The position numbers and the translations under genes were made by a program. A stretch of 64,000 nucleotides of DNA from Chloroflexota bacterium (lineage in GTDB: Bacteria; Chloroflexota; Dehalococcoidia; Lucifugimonadales; UBA3495): positions 1-64,000 of the forward strand of contig JAPPLU010000093.1 in the NCBI GenBank assembly GCA_028874075.1, given 5' to 3'. Positions 52,286-62,472 of this stretch are shown in pieces. Position 1 is the stretch's first letter. Each line of letters opens with the position of its first letter. The notes under the pieces were generated by a model that saw nothing but the letters and a program-made list of their open reading frames with translations, had not been told where the DNA came from and ran no database searches.

Positions 52286-53080
52286 ATGACATTTGCCAGA
52301 ACCCTGTTTGCCGTTCTCCTGTCCGCGACCCTGCTGGCGGCCTTTCCCGCCACCGCCTCGGCCCAGAGCGACTTCCACATCTTCATTGGCACCGCCACCC
52401 ATGACGGCCAGGCTCCTCCCGTGGGCACCGAGATAACCGCCTATGACGGCACCAGGGCCATCGGCACCGCCCTGGTCCAGGCAGGGGGACAGTTTGCCCT
52501 GCAGACCTCCCAGGCTCACGGTACCATCGTCTTCCGTATCGGCCTGGTTGAGGCTGCCGAGACCTTCCCTAGCTGGCGCTCCGGTGGCCGCACCACTGGC
52601 TTCGTCCTGACCTTTACAACGCCTGCAGACCCCACCCTCGGCCGCCAGGGAGCGACTGGAGCACGGGGTCCCGCCGGTCCTGCTGGTCCTGCCGGAACCG
52701 AAGGTCCGCAGGGGCCCGCTGGCGACGCCGGCCCCGCAGGCCCCGCCGGTCCACGAGGCGAGGCCGGCCCGCCCGGACCCTCGGGCCCTCAGGGCCCGGC
52801 CGGCGCCCAGGGTCCCAAGGGAGACCCCGGCGAACCTGGACCGGAAGGCCCCCGGGGCCAGCGCGGTTTGGCTGGTGCCGCCGGTCCCTCCGGAGAGGAC
52901 GGCGCCGACGGTGAAGATGGCCGCGACGGCCGTGACGGGGTGGATGCCACCGGAGGCGGTACCCTGGCTCTGGTTGCCATGATCGTCTCGGTTGTGGCCG
53001 TCATCCTGGCCGTTGCCATGCCCTTCGTTCTGCGCCGTGACGGCGGTGGCGGCAGTCCACCCTCGCAGGCTGGTCAGTAA
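52286..53080 (+). CDS. Collagen-like membrane protein
   Basis: 264 residues. A signal peptide at 1-26 ([16 protein letters not shown], cut before Gln27). Residues 27-118 form a beta-rich domain ([18 protein letters not shown], a DUF-like fold not recognised). Residues 119-220 are 34 uninterrupted Gly-X-Y triplets, rich in Pro in the first part and Asp/Glu/Arg in the last. Then a membrane helix at about 226-249 and a short Gly/Ser tail. It should form a secreted or surface trimer anchored at its C-terminus. Bacterial collagens of this type may bind surfaces or hosts; role unknown here. Confidence 0.85.
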   Translation: MTFARTLFAVLLSATLLAAFPATASAQSDFHIFIGTATHDGQAPPVGTEITAYDGTRAIGTALVQAGGQFALQTSQAHGTIVFRIGLVEAAETFPSWRSGGRTTGFVLTFTTPADPTLGRQGATGARGPAGPAGPAGTEGPQGPAGDAGPAGPAGPRGEAGPPGPSGPQGPAGAQGPKGDPGEPGPEGPRGQRGLAGAAGPSGEDGADGEDGRDGRDGVDATGGGTLALVAMIVSVVAVILAVAMPFVLRRDGGGGSPPSQAGQ

Positions 53081-53199
53081 CCATTTCTCGAACTCCCTGG
53101 GGACGCGCTTTCCACCGCATACCTGGAGGCCCGTCCCCGGTTCCTCTCAAAAAGCTCGCCTTGACAGCCCACGGCCGCAGCTTTAAGATATGTTTCCCT

Positions 53200-53275
53200 G
53201 CCGAGGTAGCTCAGGTGGTAGAGCACGGCACTGAAAATGCCGGTGTCGACAGTTCGAGTCTGTCCCTCGGCACCA
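53200..53275 (+). tRNA. tRNA-Phe (GAA)
   Basis: 76 bases including an encoded CCA. Acceptor GCCGAGG/CCTCGGC, D-arm TAGCTCAGGTGGTAGAGCA, anticodon stem CGGCA/TGCCG with loop CTGAAAA (anticodon GAA), and T-arm ACAGTTCGAGTCTGT. All arms pair. A T-run follows 1 base after CCA. Confidence 0.97.
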
Positions 53276-53319
53276 CTTTTTTTGCACATCCCTCATTTCA
53301 GATACCATTTGGTTGAAAG

Positions 53320-53343
53320 AACCGCCCGCAAAGGGCGGTTTTT
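53320..53343 (+). terminator. Intrinsic terminator after tRNA-Phe
   Basis: AACCGCCC-GCAAA-GGGCGGTT with TTTTT directly after: an 8-bp stem followed by T residues, 45 bases beyond the tRNA. On the minus strand the stem is preceded by an A-run, so it may also stop the PKS transcript. Confidence 0.8.
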
Positions 53344-53664
53344 CTTGTTTTGCTGGGCAACTTCACGTCAGGAGGCTAGTTGAGAAAGGTTTAGCCAGCA
53401 ATTGACGAAGTGAGAAGCGCTAAGAAACTATCTCAAAATGTGACGGGCATAGAAGGGAGGGGACGAATGTGGGAGTGGTGAAGCAAGATATAAAAGAGGG
53501 ACAAGACATCACCGTTCACCGATTGCGCCGGCTCAAGGGTGGTTGTAGTTCAGGATCTGGGATACACCTCGTTCATCGGCAAACCCAGACCCTGCTTGAA
53601 TATAGATTGGTTCTCGAGCAATGGCGCCCCGAGTTTCCCTGTACCCGGGTTCGCAAACCTGGCG
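53344..53664. other. Gene-free gap after PKS
   Basis: 321 bases between the terminator and the end of the PKS gene. No ORF with protein-like sequence, repeat or RNA is recognised. It contains no further PKS domain, so the synthase ends at 53665. Confidence 0.5.
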
Positions 53665-56600
53665 CTAGAACCAGTGACTCCTTCGCTGGAAGGGATAGGT
53701 AGGGACGGAAATTCTGCGCCTATTCTCACCCGCAAACAGTTCCTTGAAGGAGATGTCCACTCCGGCCTCGTAAAGGCTGGCTACGGCCCTCAAGAGGCCT
53801 TCATCGGAATCGCGGGATTCGCCGTTAGCAGAAGCGCTAGTCATGGCAGGCGTAACCATGGGCGCCTCTGAATTTTCCGGCCAGCTATTGCCTATCATCT
53901 CCCATGTCGTGGAGGCGGGGCCGACTTCCACTACTGCACTCACTGCCAGGTCGCCCAGCAATTTGGCGCAGCCGGCGCAGTCAAGAGACTCCTGACTCTG
54001 TTTAAGCCAGTTGGCAACATCAGCTGCCTTGATAGACTCCTTCCAGAGTCCGCCGGAGCAATCCACCAGGGTTACGGATGGCGCCCCGAGATTCAGCGCG
54101 CCCATGGCGTCTTCCAGTTTCCCTATCGTCCATGCAGGGTTTTGCCCTGGCTGGAGCTTCATTACCTCCCCAAGGGCCACTGCGAGTCGCAAGCCGTCTT
54201 CCAGGCTGCACATTCCGGCCGCTTGCGCCGCCGCCAGCCACCCGAGGCCTTCGGCCACGATTGCGCTGGGTCGAACTCCAAGGCTGGCCCACTGGGTAGT
54301 CAGTGCGCATTGGAGCGCGTACAGGGCTGCCAATTCCCGTTCGGGACCATCTTCGTCAGTGTCAAGAATGGACTCACCGGTCATCACCTCCAGCAAGGAA
54401 AAGCCACGCTCGGCTCTGCATTGCTCGTCGCACTGCTCCAGCACCGCTCGCGCCACAGGTTCATTCAGGTACTGGTTGGCGCCCAGCCTGTCCCAGGGCA
54501 TTTCCTGACCAGCAAACACAAACGCCACCTTTGCTGGTTCACCGGGAGATAACCCTGCGGTGACCGCTTCAGTTTGGGACAGTGACGTCAGTTCTTGGCG
54601 AAGCTGGTACAGGTCGCCGAACACCAGTCCTGTCCGGTACGGGAAATGCGCCCGACCCGTGCTGGCAGTCCAGGCCAGGTCAGCCAGGTCTTCACTATGG
54701 TCGGAAAGTTGCCTGGCATCGAGCCATGACAGGTAGCGCTGCGCCAATTCCCGCAAGGCGCCAGGCGACTTCCCGGATAGCGGCAACAGGCGGTACGTTC
54801 GCTCCCAAGTGCTTTCGTCACGGGTAGGCAGCCTGTTTACCAGGTCAGGCAAGTTTGAAGATACCGGCTTCGGATCGCCTGACGGCAGGGACTCGCCATC
54901 GCAATTAGTCGAACTATCGTCAGAGTTCTTGTAACCCTCAACCAATAGATGGGCGTTGGAGCCTGAGAGGCCAAAGGCGCTGACACCTGCCAGCCGCTGC
55001 CGGCCATCAACTGCGGGCCAATCTGTCATTTCGGCGGTTACGCGTAGAGCGTTCCGGTTCCAGTCCACGTTTGGATTTAGTTTCTCGAGGTTGGGTATTC
55101 CTGGGATGATTCCATGGGAAATGGAGAGGACCGTCTTAATGAAAGCGGAAATCCCGGCGGCCCACTCAACGTGCCCGATGTTCGACTTTATCGAGCCGAC
55201 GAGCAACGGCCTGTCCTCTTTCCGGTCTTTGCCGTATACCGAAGCCACGGCATTCAATTCAATTGGATCGCCCAACTGGGATCCCACCGCGTGGGCCTCC
55301 AGGTAGTCGACCTCGGAAGGTGTTATTCCCGCCTGGACGACGGCGTCTTCCATTACCCGCACCTGGGCCGGGCCATTGGGCACCGTAAGACCTGCGCTGG
55401 CTCCGTTCTGGTTTACCGCCGACCCGCGGATAACTGCCCATATCCGGTCGCCATCGGCCTCGGCGTCGCTCAGGCGTTTCAGCACCACTATCCCGCAGCC
55501 CTCACCCCTCACGTAGCCGTTGGCGGAGGCGTCGAAGGGCCGGCACTGGCCGGTGGGGGAAAGCATGCCTACATCCATCATGAACCTGGAGATGGCAGGG
55601 GACAGGACCACATTAACCCCGCCGGCGAGGGCCATATCCACTTCTCCCCTTTGCAGGGCAACTCCCGCCTGATGTATTGCAGCCAGAGATGAAGCGCAGG
55701 CCATGTCTATAGGCATTGCGGGCCCTTCCAGGCCCAGAGCGAAGGCTATGCGGCCCACGGTTACGCTGCTTGTGGTTCCTAGGTAGGTGTGGGTCTGGTC
55801 GCCGGCCTGGATCAGGTCCCGGTATTCGCTGCCTCCAACTCCGGCATAGATCCCCGTACGGCTGCCCCGCAGTTGGTCGGGGTCCTGGCCTGCATCTTCG
55901 AGGGCGGTCCACGCGGTCTCCAGCAGCATCCGCTGCCGGGGGTCCATCATGCGAGCCTCGATGGGCTGTATTCGGAAAAAACGTGAATCGAACCGGTCAA
56001 TGCCGTCCACAAACCCGCCCCGCCGGTAGGCTATATCCTCGGCATTGGGGTCTCCCACGGCGCCAGTCCAGGAACCGCCGTCTTGGCGGCCGTCAGTGAC
56101 AGCATCGCGCCCCTCCTCCAGCAACTTCCAGAACTCGTCCAGGTCACCGGCTCCAGGGAAGCGGCAAGCCATACCCACAACCGCAATTCCGTCATCTACA
56201 GCCCTGGCCGCCTGCCTTTGTTCGGGTGTAGCCGGGTCCGGCAATTCCGGGGCATCCTCGCTTTCGCGGGTTTGTCCAAGCTCCTCTGCCAGGTGGCGGG
56301 CCAGGCTGGCAATGTCAGGGTAGTCAAACACCACGGTATTGGAGGCAGTGTACTGACCGGCAAAGGCCCGGTTAATGCGGTTCCGCAACTCCACCGCCAT
56401 CAACGAGTCCATACCGAGGTCAAAGAACCCTACGGTGGGCGAGGGTGCGGACGACAGCCGCAACACAGCCTGGACTTGCTGCTGGAGGAACGTGGTGAGG
56501 ACATCCCCAGGGCCAGCCGAGGGAACGCCGCGAAGCTGCGAAAGGAGGTCTTCCGAAGTCCCTGTGTCTGTGGCCTCCTGTCCACCGCTGGAGGAAAGGA

Positions 56601-59600
56601 GGTCTTCCAGGAAAGCCGGACGGGATTCGACTGCGCTCTCGAACACCGACCAGTCCATGGACATCACCACGGAGGCAGTAGTGTCCTGGCATACCAGTTT
56701 CTCGAAGGCACGAAGGCCCTGCCCGGGTGTGAACCAACGGCCGCCGAGGGCAGACCGCCGCCTTTCTATCCGTTCCCGCTGTTCGGCAGCCTCCCCGATT
56801 TCCGACCAGGCTCCCCAGGCAATTGCCTGCCCGGGCAGACCCAGGGCGCGGCGGTGGCCGGCCAGTTGGTCCAGGAAGGCATTGGCCGCGGCATGGTTCG
56901 CTTGGCCAGGATTGCCCATTACGCCCACCCGGCTGGAGAACAGGACAAACAGGTCCAAATCCCGATGCATGGTGGCGCGGTGCAGGTGCCAGGCTCCCGT
57001 AATCTTGGGCCTGAGGACCTGCTGGAAGCTTCCCCATTCCTGGTTGGTCAGGGCTGCGTCAGACAGCACGCCCACGCTGTGGATGACCCCGGCCAGGGGC
57101 GGGAGGTTTGCGTCTATTCGCTTCAGCATCGCGTCGATGGCTGCGGTGTCCGTCACATCCGCAAGCTCAATCTCCACGCTTACCCCCTTTTGCCGTAACT
57201 CTTCAATGGCCGTTACGGCCTCGGGGTCGGGGGAACGGCGGCCGTTAAGCACTATGGTTCCGGCGCCGTGGTCGGCCAGCCAACCGGCAACCGCGCATCC
57301 GATACCGCCCAGGCCTCCGGTTACCAGGTAGGAGCGATCCTCCCGCAACCTGCCCTGCACCAGCGGGTGGTTGGTGAGGACGATCTTTCCGATGTGACGG
57401 GCCGACCGCATGAAACTCAATGCCGCCCCAGCCTGGGCCATCGGCCACCGGCTGTGGACCAGGGGTTCCAGCTCGCCCTGGGCAACCCGCTGCATTATTT
57501 CCCGCAGTACCACTCCCACGGTCTCGGGCTCGGTCTTCTTCAAGACATCCAGTTCAAGGATGGAGTAGGACACATCCGGGCGCACTGCGGCCATCTCTTC
57601 ATGGCTGAGAATATCCCTGCGGGCCAACTCGACGAAACGGCCGCCCCGGGCCAGGCAGGCCAGGCTGGCGTCAATGAAGCCCTCGCTGGTGAGGCTGTTC
57701 AGCACTACGTCAACACCTGCGTCCCCGGTAGCATCAAGAATTTCCTCACCAAACCGCGTCTGACGGCTGTCAAATATGTGCTTTACGCCGAGAGTGCGGA
57801 GATATGCCTGCTTGGGGGCGCTGGCGGTGGCATATACCTCTGCCCCGGCTGCCTGGGCCAGTTGAATGGCCGCCAGCCCAACGCCGCCGGCGCCGGCGTG
57901 GATGAGCACTCGATCACCGGCCTTCAGCCCCGACATCCGGTAGGACAGTTCGGCGGACACGAAGGCGCTGGGAATGGTGGCAAGGCCGGACACGGGAATG
58001 TCTTCCGGAGCAGGAGCCACCAGTTCCTCGTGGGTAACCATTTCCGGGGCAAAGGCGCCAAAACCAAGACCCACAACGTGATCACCGACGGATACGCTTG
58101 AAACCTGGGAGCCCACGGCCATTACGTAGCCGCACAGTTCCCGCCCCAGGTCGCCTTCTTCGATGAAGCCCAGCGACCTGAAGACATCCCAGAAGTTTAT
58201 GCCTGCCGCCTCGACCGCGACCCTTACCTCCCGGGGTTCCAGGGGCTGGGCAGGGAGTAGTTTGACCTCGGGCAGATCGAAGATACCGTCACGATTGGGC
58301 GCCAGTACCCACTCCGTTTCTTCCGGCAGGTCCAGCCGCCCGGATTCCTCCGCTACGGCGGCGAATCGGACCAGACGAGCCGCCTGACGGCGCCCCAACC
58401 GGTAGGCAATGTGATTCTCATCGTCGGGGTAGAGCAGTTCGCTGGCAAGGCCGGACGCCGATGTTGCGGAGTCGGGGTCCAGGTCCAGCATGTGGGGCCT
58501 TAGATGGGGGGCCTCCAGGGCTACCGCCTTTCCCAATCCCCACAGTATGGAGCCCGAAAGTTCCCCGGAATTCTCTCGTTCCAACACCTGGGCGCCCCGA
58601 GTAACAAACCACACGCCCTTCTCCGGCGCCGCATCGGTGTCCAGCAACCCCTGGACCAGTGCCAGGGCGCTTTCTCCCGCGTGGCTTACATCCTCGTCCA
58701 GCTCGGCGGCGGTTGACCAATTCCCATGACCCTCCAGACTTTGAAGGTGGACCACTCCGCTGAAGGGGACATCGCCAGGCAGTTCTCTGAGCAGGGAACG
58801 CCAATCGTCGCGGTTGGCCGGACTTATGGCAACCTCCCGGACGCCCTGAGCACGGATGTCTTCGGTTCCGGCTGCAGATTCCTCGGCGCCCGCCAGCAGT
58901 ACGGTCTGGTTTCTGGTTGCCAGTTCGGCCGCCAGTTCACCGGCGACGCCATTCCGGTCGCCCAGGATGACCCACAGGCCCTGGGCCTCCTTGACCAGGG
59001 CGGGACCCTGGGCCACGATTACCCCCTTATCCAGCGACTCGTACGGGACGAGGTCGTCCACGCCCAATACCTGGGCATCCTCGAATCCCGAGGCGGTGAG
59101 GGCTTGACGCCAAATGGCAGGGGTAGCCAGGGCGTGGTGGGGGCGGTAAGAGTCGGCGAAGCGCCACCACCCATCCAGTTGGCCGAAGGTGAGGTCCATC
59201 CAGCCCAGCCCGCGCAGGTTTTCCAGGGCCACAAGCTGGCCTGACGGCGCCAGTAAGTCACGGCAGTGGCCCAGGGTCTCCCCCAGGTATTGAGTGGCGT
59301 GCAGTACGTTGGAGGCGATAATCAGGTCATAACCGTGGGCGTTGAAGCCCTGGGAGACAGGGTCCTTTTCGATGTCCAGGGGGCGGTATTCAATTCCCTC
59401 GTTGCCAAATCGCTCTTCGGCTTCCGCAAAGAAACCGGCCGATATATCCGTATAGGTGTAGTCGAATCTCCCTTCAGGAAGCTCCGGCAGCACGGAGGCG
59501 GTCGCCGAACCCGTGCCCGCCCCTACCTCCAATACCCGCAGCCGCCGGTCGTCGGGCAGGTTGGCCAGCAGGGCACGGACGGTGTCGGCCAGCAGCCCGT

Positions 59601-62406
59601 TGGCGGCCCGGGCCACCGGGGCTTTGAGGTAAAGGTCTGCGGCGGTGGGTTCGCCGCTGCTGAAGAGAAGCGTCAGCGGGTCCTGCCCGCCACGAAGTAC
59701 ATCAACAAGGGCGGCGGCCGAGCGGCGGAAGAGGCCGATTTCGGTAAGGCCGTGGGAATACCTGGCTACCATCTGCTGGTCGAAGCTCACTGGATCGCTG
59801 GGAAGGGTTTCCGGCAACGTGCCCCCGTCTCCAACCAGGACGGAAAAGCCTCGGTCGTTCTCTTCAACCACGCCCGAGCGGGCCAGCATCTCCAGCAGCC
59901 GCCGGAACAGGCGCCCGTGTTCCGGCAAAACATTCAGGCTTTGCCTCAGTTCCTCGGCTACCACTGTCTCCCCTTGAACCCGCTGCCACCCCAGTTTTTC
60001 CAGGGTGAGGAGAGCGTAGGCGTGGGACCACCTCTCCAGATCGGCCAGCAGGGCGTTCCTGTCCGTGGGGTCAACCCCTGCCTCGGTGAGGTAGTCGGGA
60101 AACAGCCTGGTTCCGGCTGCGACCGCAGATGGGGCGGGGAAGAACCCGGCAGGCCTCAGCGCCGGTTCCAGGGGCCGGTCTCGCCAGGTGACCTCGTAAA
60201 GGAGGTCGTCTATACCTTCGGCTCCTTCCACTGCCGCAAGAAGCGCCGCCTGGGTTGCCCGCTTCACCGTATATCCGGTAAGTCCACCGATGAGCATTCC
60301 GTCGAGATCATAGATACGGATTTCGCCGCTCAGCGCCTCCGGATGTTCATCAGCTTCCGGGCCGGATACCCGGCTGGATTCATTCATCTTCACGTGGCAG
60401 ACCACCTGATCGGGAAGGCTTCCGGTCAGCCACATCCGTTCCCAGCCAAAGGGCAGGTAAGTCGGCTCGTCCGGGGAGCCGGTCATGTTGCGCGCCATTC
60501 CCACAACCTGGAAACAGCCGTCCAGAACCAGCGGGTGTATTTCCAGGTTGTTGCGGCCCCCAGATTCAGGCAGGGAGACCTCTCCAAGGGCTTCGCCGGG
60601 GCCGGTCCATACTCTGCCCAGGGTGCGGAAGGCAGGCCCCAGGTCAATGCTGGTGGCAGCCTTGGCGCGGTAATAGGCGGGCACGTTCGCCGGAGCAAGG
60701 AGCGACTTCAGGCCCTCCAGGTCCACTCGCTTTCCCGCTTCCGGAAACGTGGCGTTCGAAACCACTCGGCCTTCTACATGCATTGTCCAGCCGCTTTCCT
60801 GACCACGGCTGAAAATCTGAACCAGGCGCTCCGAGCCTTCGCCAGAATCTTCCAAAAACGCCTGCAGCTTTCTACCCCTGGTCTCCACGGCTTCGCCCGA
60901 TTCCTGCTCCGAAAAGACCAGCGGACTTTGCAGCTGGACGTCGTCCAACACCACCGGGCAGTCGCCTTCGAGCAGCGATGCGGTTGCCGCCATGGCCCCA
61001 TAGAGAGCTCCGGGAGCGATCAGGCGGCCGAAGACCCGGTGGTCCTTCAGCCAGTCAGGGTCGGAAGGAAAAACCTCAGTCTCAAAGACGATTTCACCCC
61101 GAGCAGACTCACTGCGATCTCCTAGCAGGGGATGCCCTCCGACGGTTCGCCGCCTTGTCGCGCCCTGCAGCCAGTATCGCTCACGCTGGAAGGGATAACC
61201 CGGCAGGGAAATCCGGCGGCGTTCCTCGCCGGCGAACAGGCCCTCTAAAGAAATGTCCAAACCCGCCTCGTAGGCCCGTGCCACAGCATCGATGAAACTG
61301 CTCTCCGGCTCCGGCGTTGAGCCGTCCCGGGGCGGTCGACGCAGGCTGGCCAGGGCAATCGGCCCCCCGTCAAGCCGTTGATCTCCGGGGGATTTGGGCC
61401 ACGACTGCATCGACATGGGACCCAGCACCGAATGTGGGCCCAGCTCGATTACCAGGTCGATTCCCATTTCGGCCAGTGTTTCTATACCTTGGGCGAAGGC
61501 CACCTGTTGCCTGGCATGCCGCCTCCAGTAGGCCCCATCCATTGCCATTGAAGGTTCCACCTGCTGACCCGTCAGGTTGCTTATCAGGGGAATCGAAGGG
61601 TGCTGGATGGAAGCCCCGTCCAGTGCGGCTTGCAAACCGTCCAGTGCGGGGTCCAGCAGGGCGCTGTGGAAGCCCCAGGAGGTGTTCAAGCGTATTGCCC
61701 GAATGCCCTCTGACTCGAAAAGGCCGGAAATTCCCTCGATGTCCACCACCGGCCCGCTGACCACCTGCTGCGGTCCGTTGTCGGCGGACACGCTGATTCC
61801 AACGCTGTCAGAGGCGGCGTTCACCCGTTCGACGGCCTCTGCCACCCTGGATTTGGGGGCGAAAACCGCAGCCATGGCTCCAGGCTCGGTGGCTGACAAC
61901 AGCGTACCGCGGGCCAGGGCAAATCGCATGCCGTCCTGGAGACTGAATACACCGGCCGCCTGGGCAGCCGCCAGTTCGCCGACGCTGTGGCCCATGACCG
62001 CGCCGGGCCGGACTCCGACGCTGTCCCACATGGCAGTGAGGGCACATTCCAGCGCGTAGAGGGCCGGCTGTTCCCATGCCGTGTCGCCCAGGTCTACCTC
62101 AGCCCCATTCCTGCCGAACATCACGTCCAGCAGGGAAACGCCCCTCGTCTCCTTCACCACCCTGTCGCATTCGTCCATAACGGCTCGGGCCACCGGTTCA
62201 GTCTCGTAGAGGATCTGCCCCATGCCCTCCCACTGGCTGCCCTGCCCGGTGTAAAGGAATGCCACCCTGGCTGCCCTTGCCGGCTCCCCGGTCTGGCCAG
62301 CTTCGGCCAGCATCCTGAGTCCCTCCCGCAGTGCCCCCTCGTCCTGGTAGACCAGGCTGGAGCGATGCTCGAAGTGGCTGCGGCCAATGCTCGCCGTCCA
62401 TGCCAT
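53665..62406 (-). CDS. Type I PKS, part after amber stop (AT-DH-cMT-ER-KR-ACP-KS-AT0)
   Basis: 2913 residues in the same frame as the KS part upstream (62470 on), separated by one TAG. Domain order: AT (about 1-400, Ser141 in GHSVGE, GFHSALLDP near 245 suggests malonyl loading), DH (H456 in DHRVFGRLIAP, with LDGCFQ later), C-methyltransferase (LEVGAGTGSATA near 957), ER (HAGAGGVGLAAIQLAQ near 1502), KR (TGGLGGIG near 1694; His1838 where Tyr is usual in GQANHAAANAF), ACP (Ser2001 in LGMDSLMAVE), KS (Cys2237 in DMACASS; EAHAVGS; NIGHVE) and a degenerate AT whose GHSxG is AEGLG (Gly2720). It ends in YPFQRRSHWF with no ACP or TE. It probably makes a methyl-branched acyl chain. Confidence 0.85.
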   Translation of the reverse strand: MAWTASIGRSHFEHRSSLVYQDEGALREGLRMLAEAGQTGEPARAARVAFLYTGQGSQWEGMGQILYETEPVARAVMDECDRVVKETRGVSLLDVMFGRNGAEVDLGDTAWEQPALYALECALTAMWDSVGVRPGAVMGHSVGELAAAQAAGVFSLQDGMRFALARGTLLSATEPGAMAAVFAPKSRVAEAVERVNAASDSVGISVSADNGPQQVVSGPVVDIEGISGLFESEGIRAIRLNTSWGFHSALLDPALDGLQAALDGASIQHPSIPLISNLTGQQVEPSMAMDGAYWRRHARQQVAFAQGIETLAEMGIDLVIELGPHSVLGPMSMQSWPKSPGDQRLDGGPIALASLRRPPRDGSTPEPESSFIDAVARAYEAGLDISLEGLFAGEERRRISLPGYPFQRERYWLQGATRRRTVGGHPLLGDRSESARGEIVFETEVFPSDPDWLKDHRVFGRLIAPGALYGAMAATASLLEGDCPVVLDDVQLQSPLVFSEQESGEAVETRGRKLQAFLEDSGEGSERLVQIFSRGQESGWTMHVEGRVVSNATFPEAGKRVDLEGLKSLLAPANVPAYYRAKAATSIDLGPAFRTLGRVWTGPGEALGEVSLPESGGRNNLEIHPLVLDGCFQVVGMARNMTGSPDEPTYLPFGWERMWLTGSLPDQVVCHVKMNESSRVSGPEADEHPEALSGEIRIYDLDGMLIGGLTGYTVKRATQAALLAAVEGAEGIDDLLYEVTWRDRPLEPALRPAGFFPAPSAVAAGTRLFPDYLTEAGVDPTDRNALLADLERWSHAYALLTLEKLGWQRVQGETVVAEELRQSLNVLPEHGRLFRRLLEMLARSGVVEENDRGFSVLVGDGGTLPETLPSDPVSFDQQMVARYSHGLTEIGLFRRSAAALVDVLRGGQDPLTLLFSSGEPTAADLYLKAPVARAANGLLADTVRALLANLPDDRRLRVLEVGAGTGSATASVLPELPEGRFDYTYTDISAGFFAEAEERFGNEGIEYRPLDIEKDPVSQGFNAHGYDLIIASNVLHATQYLGETLGHCRDLLAPSGQLVALENLRGLGWMDLTFGQLDGWWRFADSYRPHHALATPAIWRQALTASGFEDAQVLGVDDLVPYESLDKGVIVAQGPALVKEAQGLWVILGDRNGVAGELAAELATRNQTVLLAGAEESAAGTEDIRAQGVREVAISPANRDDWRSLLRELPGDVPFSGVVHLQSLEGHGNWSTAAELDEDVSHAGESALALVQGLLDTDAAPEKGVWFVTRGAQVLERENSGELSGSILWGLGKAVALEAPHLRPHMLDLDPDSATSASGLASELLYPDDENHIAYRLGRRQAARLVRFAAVAEESGRLDLPEETEWVLAPNRDGIFDLPEVKLLPAQPLEPREVRVAVEAAGINFWDVFRSLGFIEEGDLGRELCGYVMAVGSQVSSVSVGDHVVGLGFGAFAPEMVTHEELVAPAPEDIPVSGLATIPSAFVSAELSYRMSGLKAGDRVLIHAGAGGVGLAAIQLAQAAGAEVYATASAPKQAYLRTLGVKHIFDSRQTRFGEEILDATGDAGVDVVLNSLTSEGFIDASLACLARGGRFVELARRDILSHEEMAAVRPDVSYSILELDVLKKTEPETVGVVLREIMQRVAQGELEPLVHSRWPMAQAGAALSFMRSARHIGKIVLTNHPLVQGRLREDRSYLVTGGLGGIGCAVAGWLADHGAGTIVLNGRRSPDPEAVTAIEELRQKGVSVEIELADVTDTAAIDAMLKRIDANLPPLAGVIHSVGVLSDAALTNQEWGSFQQVLRPKITGAWHLHRATMHRDLDLFVLFSSRVGVMGNPGQANHAAANAFLDQLAGHRRALGLPGQAIAWGAWSEIGEAAEQRERIERRRSALGGRWFTPGQGLRAFEKLVCQDTTASVVMSMDWSVFESAVESRPAFLEDLLSSSGGQEATDTGTSEDLLSQLRGVPSAGPGDVLTTFLQQQVQAVLRLSSAPSPTVGFFDLGMDSLMAVELRNRINRAFAGQYTASNTVVFDYPDIASLARHLAEELGQTRESEDAPELPDPATPEQRQAARAVDDGIAVVGMACRFPGAGDLDEFWKLLEEGRDAVTDGRQDGGSWTGAVGDPNAEDIAYRRGGFVDGIDRFDSRFFRIQPIEARMMDPRQRMLLETAWTALEDAGQDPDQLRGSRTGIYAGVGGSEYRDLIQAGDQTHTYLGTTSSVTVGRIAFALGLEGPAMPIDMACASSLAAIHQAGVALQRGEVDMALAGGVNVVLSPAISRFMMDVGMLSPTGQCRPFDASANGYVRGEGCGIVVLKRLSDAEADGDRIWAVIRGSAVNQNGASAGLTVPNGPAQVRVMEDAVVQAGITPSEVDYLEAHAVGSQLGDPIELNAVASVYGKDRKEDRPLLVGSIKSNIGHVEWAAGISAFIKTVLSISHGIIPGIPNLEKLNPNVDWNRNALRVTAEMTDWPAVDGRQRLAGVSAFGLSGSNAHLLVEGYKNSDDSSTNCDGESLPSGDPKPVSSNLPDLVNRLPTRDESTWERTYRLLPLSGKSPGALRELAQRYLSWLDARQLSDHSEDLADLAWTASTGRAHFPYRTGLVFGDLYQLRQELTSLSQTEAVTAGLSPGEPAKVAFVFAGQEMPWDRLGANQYLNEPVARAVLEQCDEQCRAERGFSLLEVMTGESILDTDEDGPERELAALYALQCALTTQWASLGVRPSAIVAEGLGWLAAAQAAGMCSLEDGLRLAVALGEVMKLQPGQNPAWTIGKLEDAMGALNLGAPSVTLVDCSGGLWKESIKAADVANWLKQSQESLDCAGCAKLLGDLAVSAVVEVGPASTTWEMIGNSWPENSEAPMVTPAMTSASANGESRDSDEGLLRAVASLYEAGVDISFKELFAGENRRRISVPTYPFQRRSHWF

Positions 62407-62469
62407 GTCCGCCAGCCTTTCGTGAAGAGCCCAATCATCCTTCGACTGTTCAGGGACCTCATCATCGAG

Positions 62470-62472
62470 CTA
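62470..62472 (-). other. In-frame amber codon splitting PKS
   Basis: TAG in RRYLA-stop-LDDE. The second module of the same synthase reads RYLSWLDAR at this point with TGG, so one G-to-A change would make the stop. The frame is otherwise open on both sides. It may be a sequence error, a recent mutation or a real break into two proteins. Confidence 0.8.

Noticed and set aside
53469..53871. Plus-strand ORFs near the PKS 3' end
   Set aside because: They overlap the antisense of the PKS C-terminus or lack start signals and recognisable sequence.
59266..61125. 619-codon plus-strand ORF inside the PKS
   Set aside because: It is antisense to the well-supported DH and cMT domains and has no recognisable domain; long shadow ORFs are expected in GC-rich genes.
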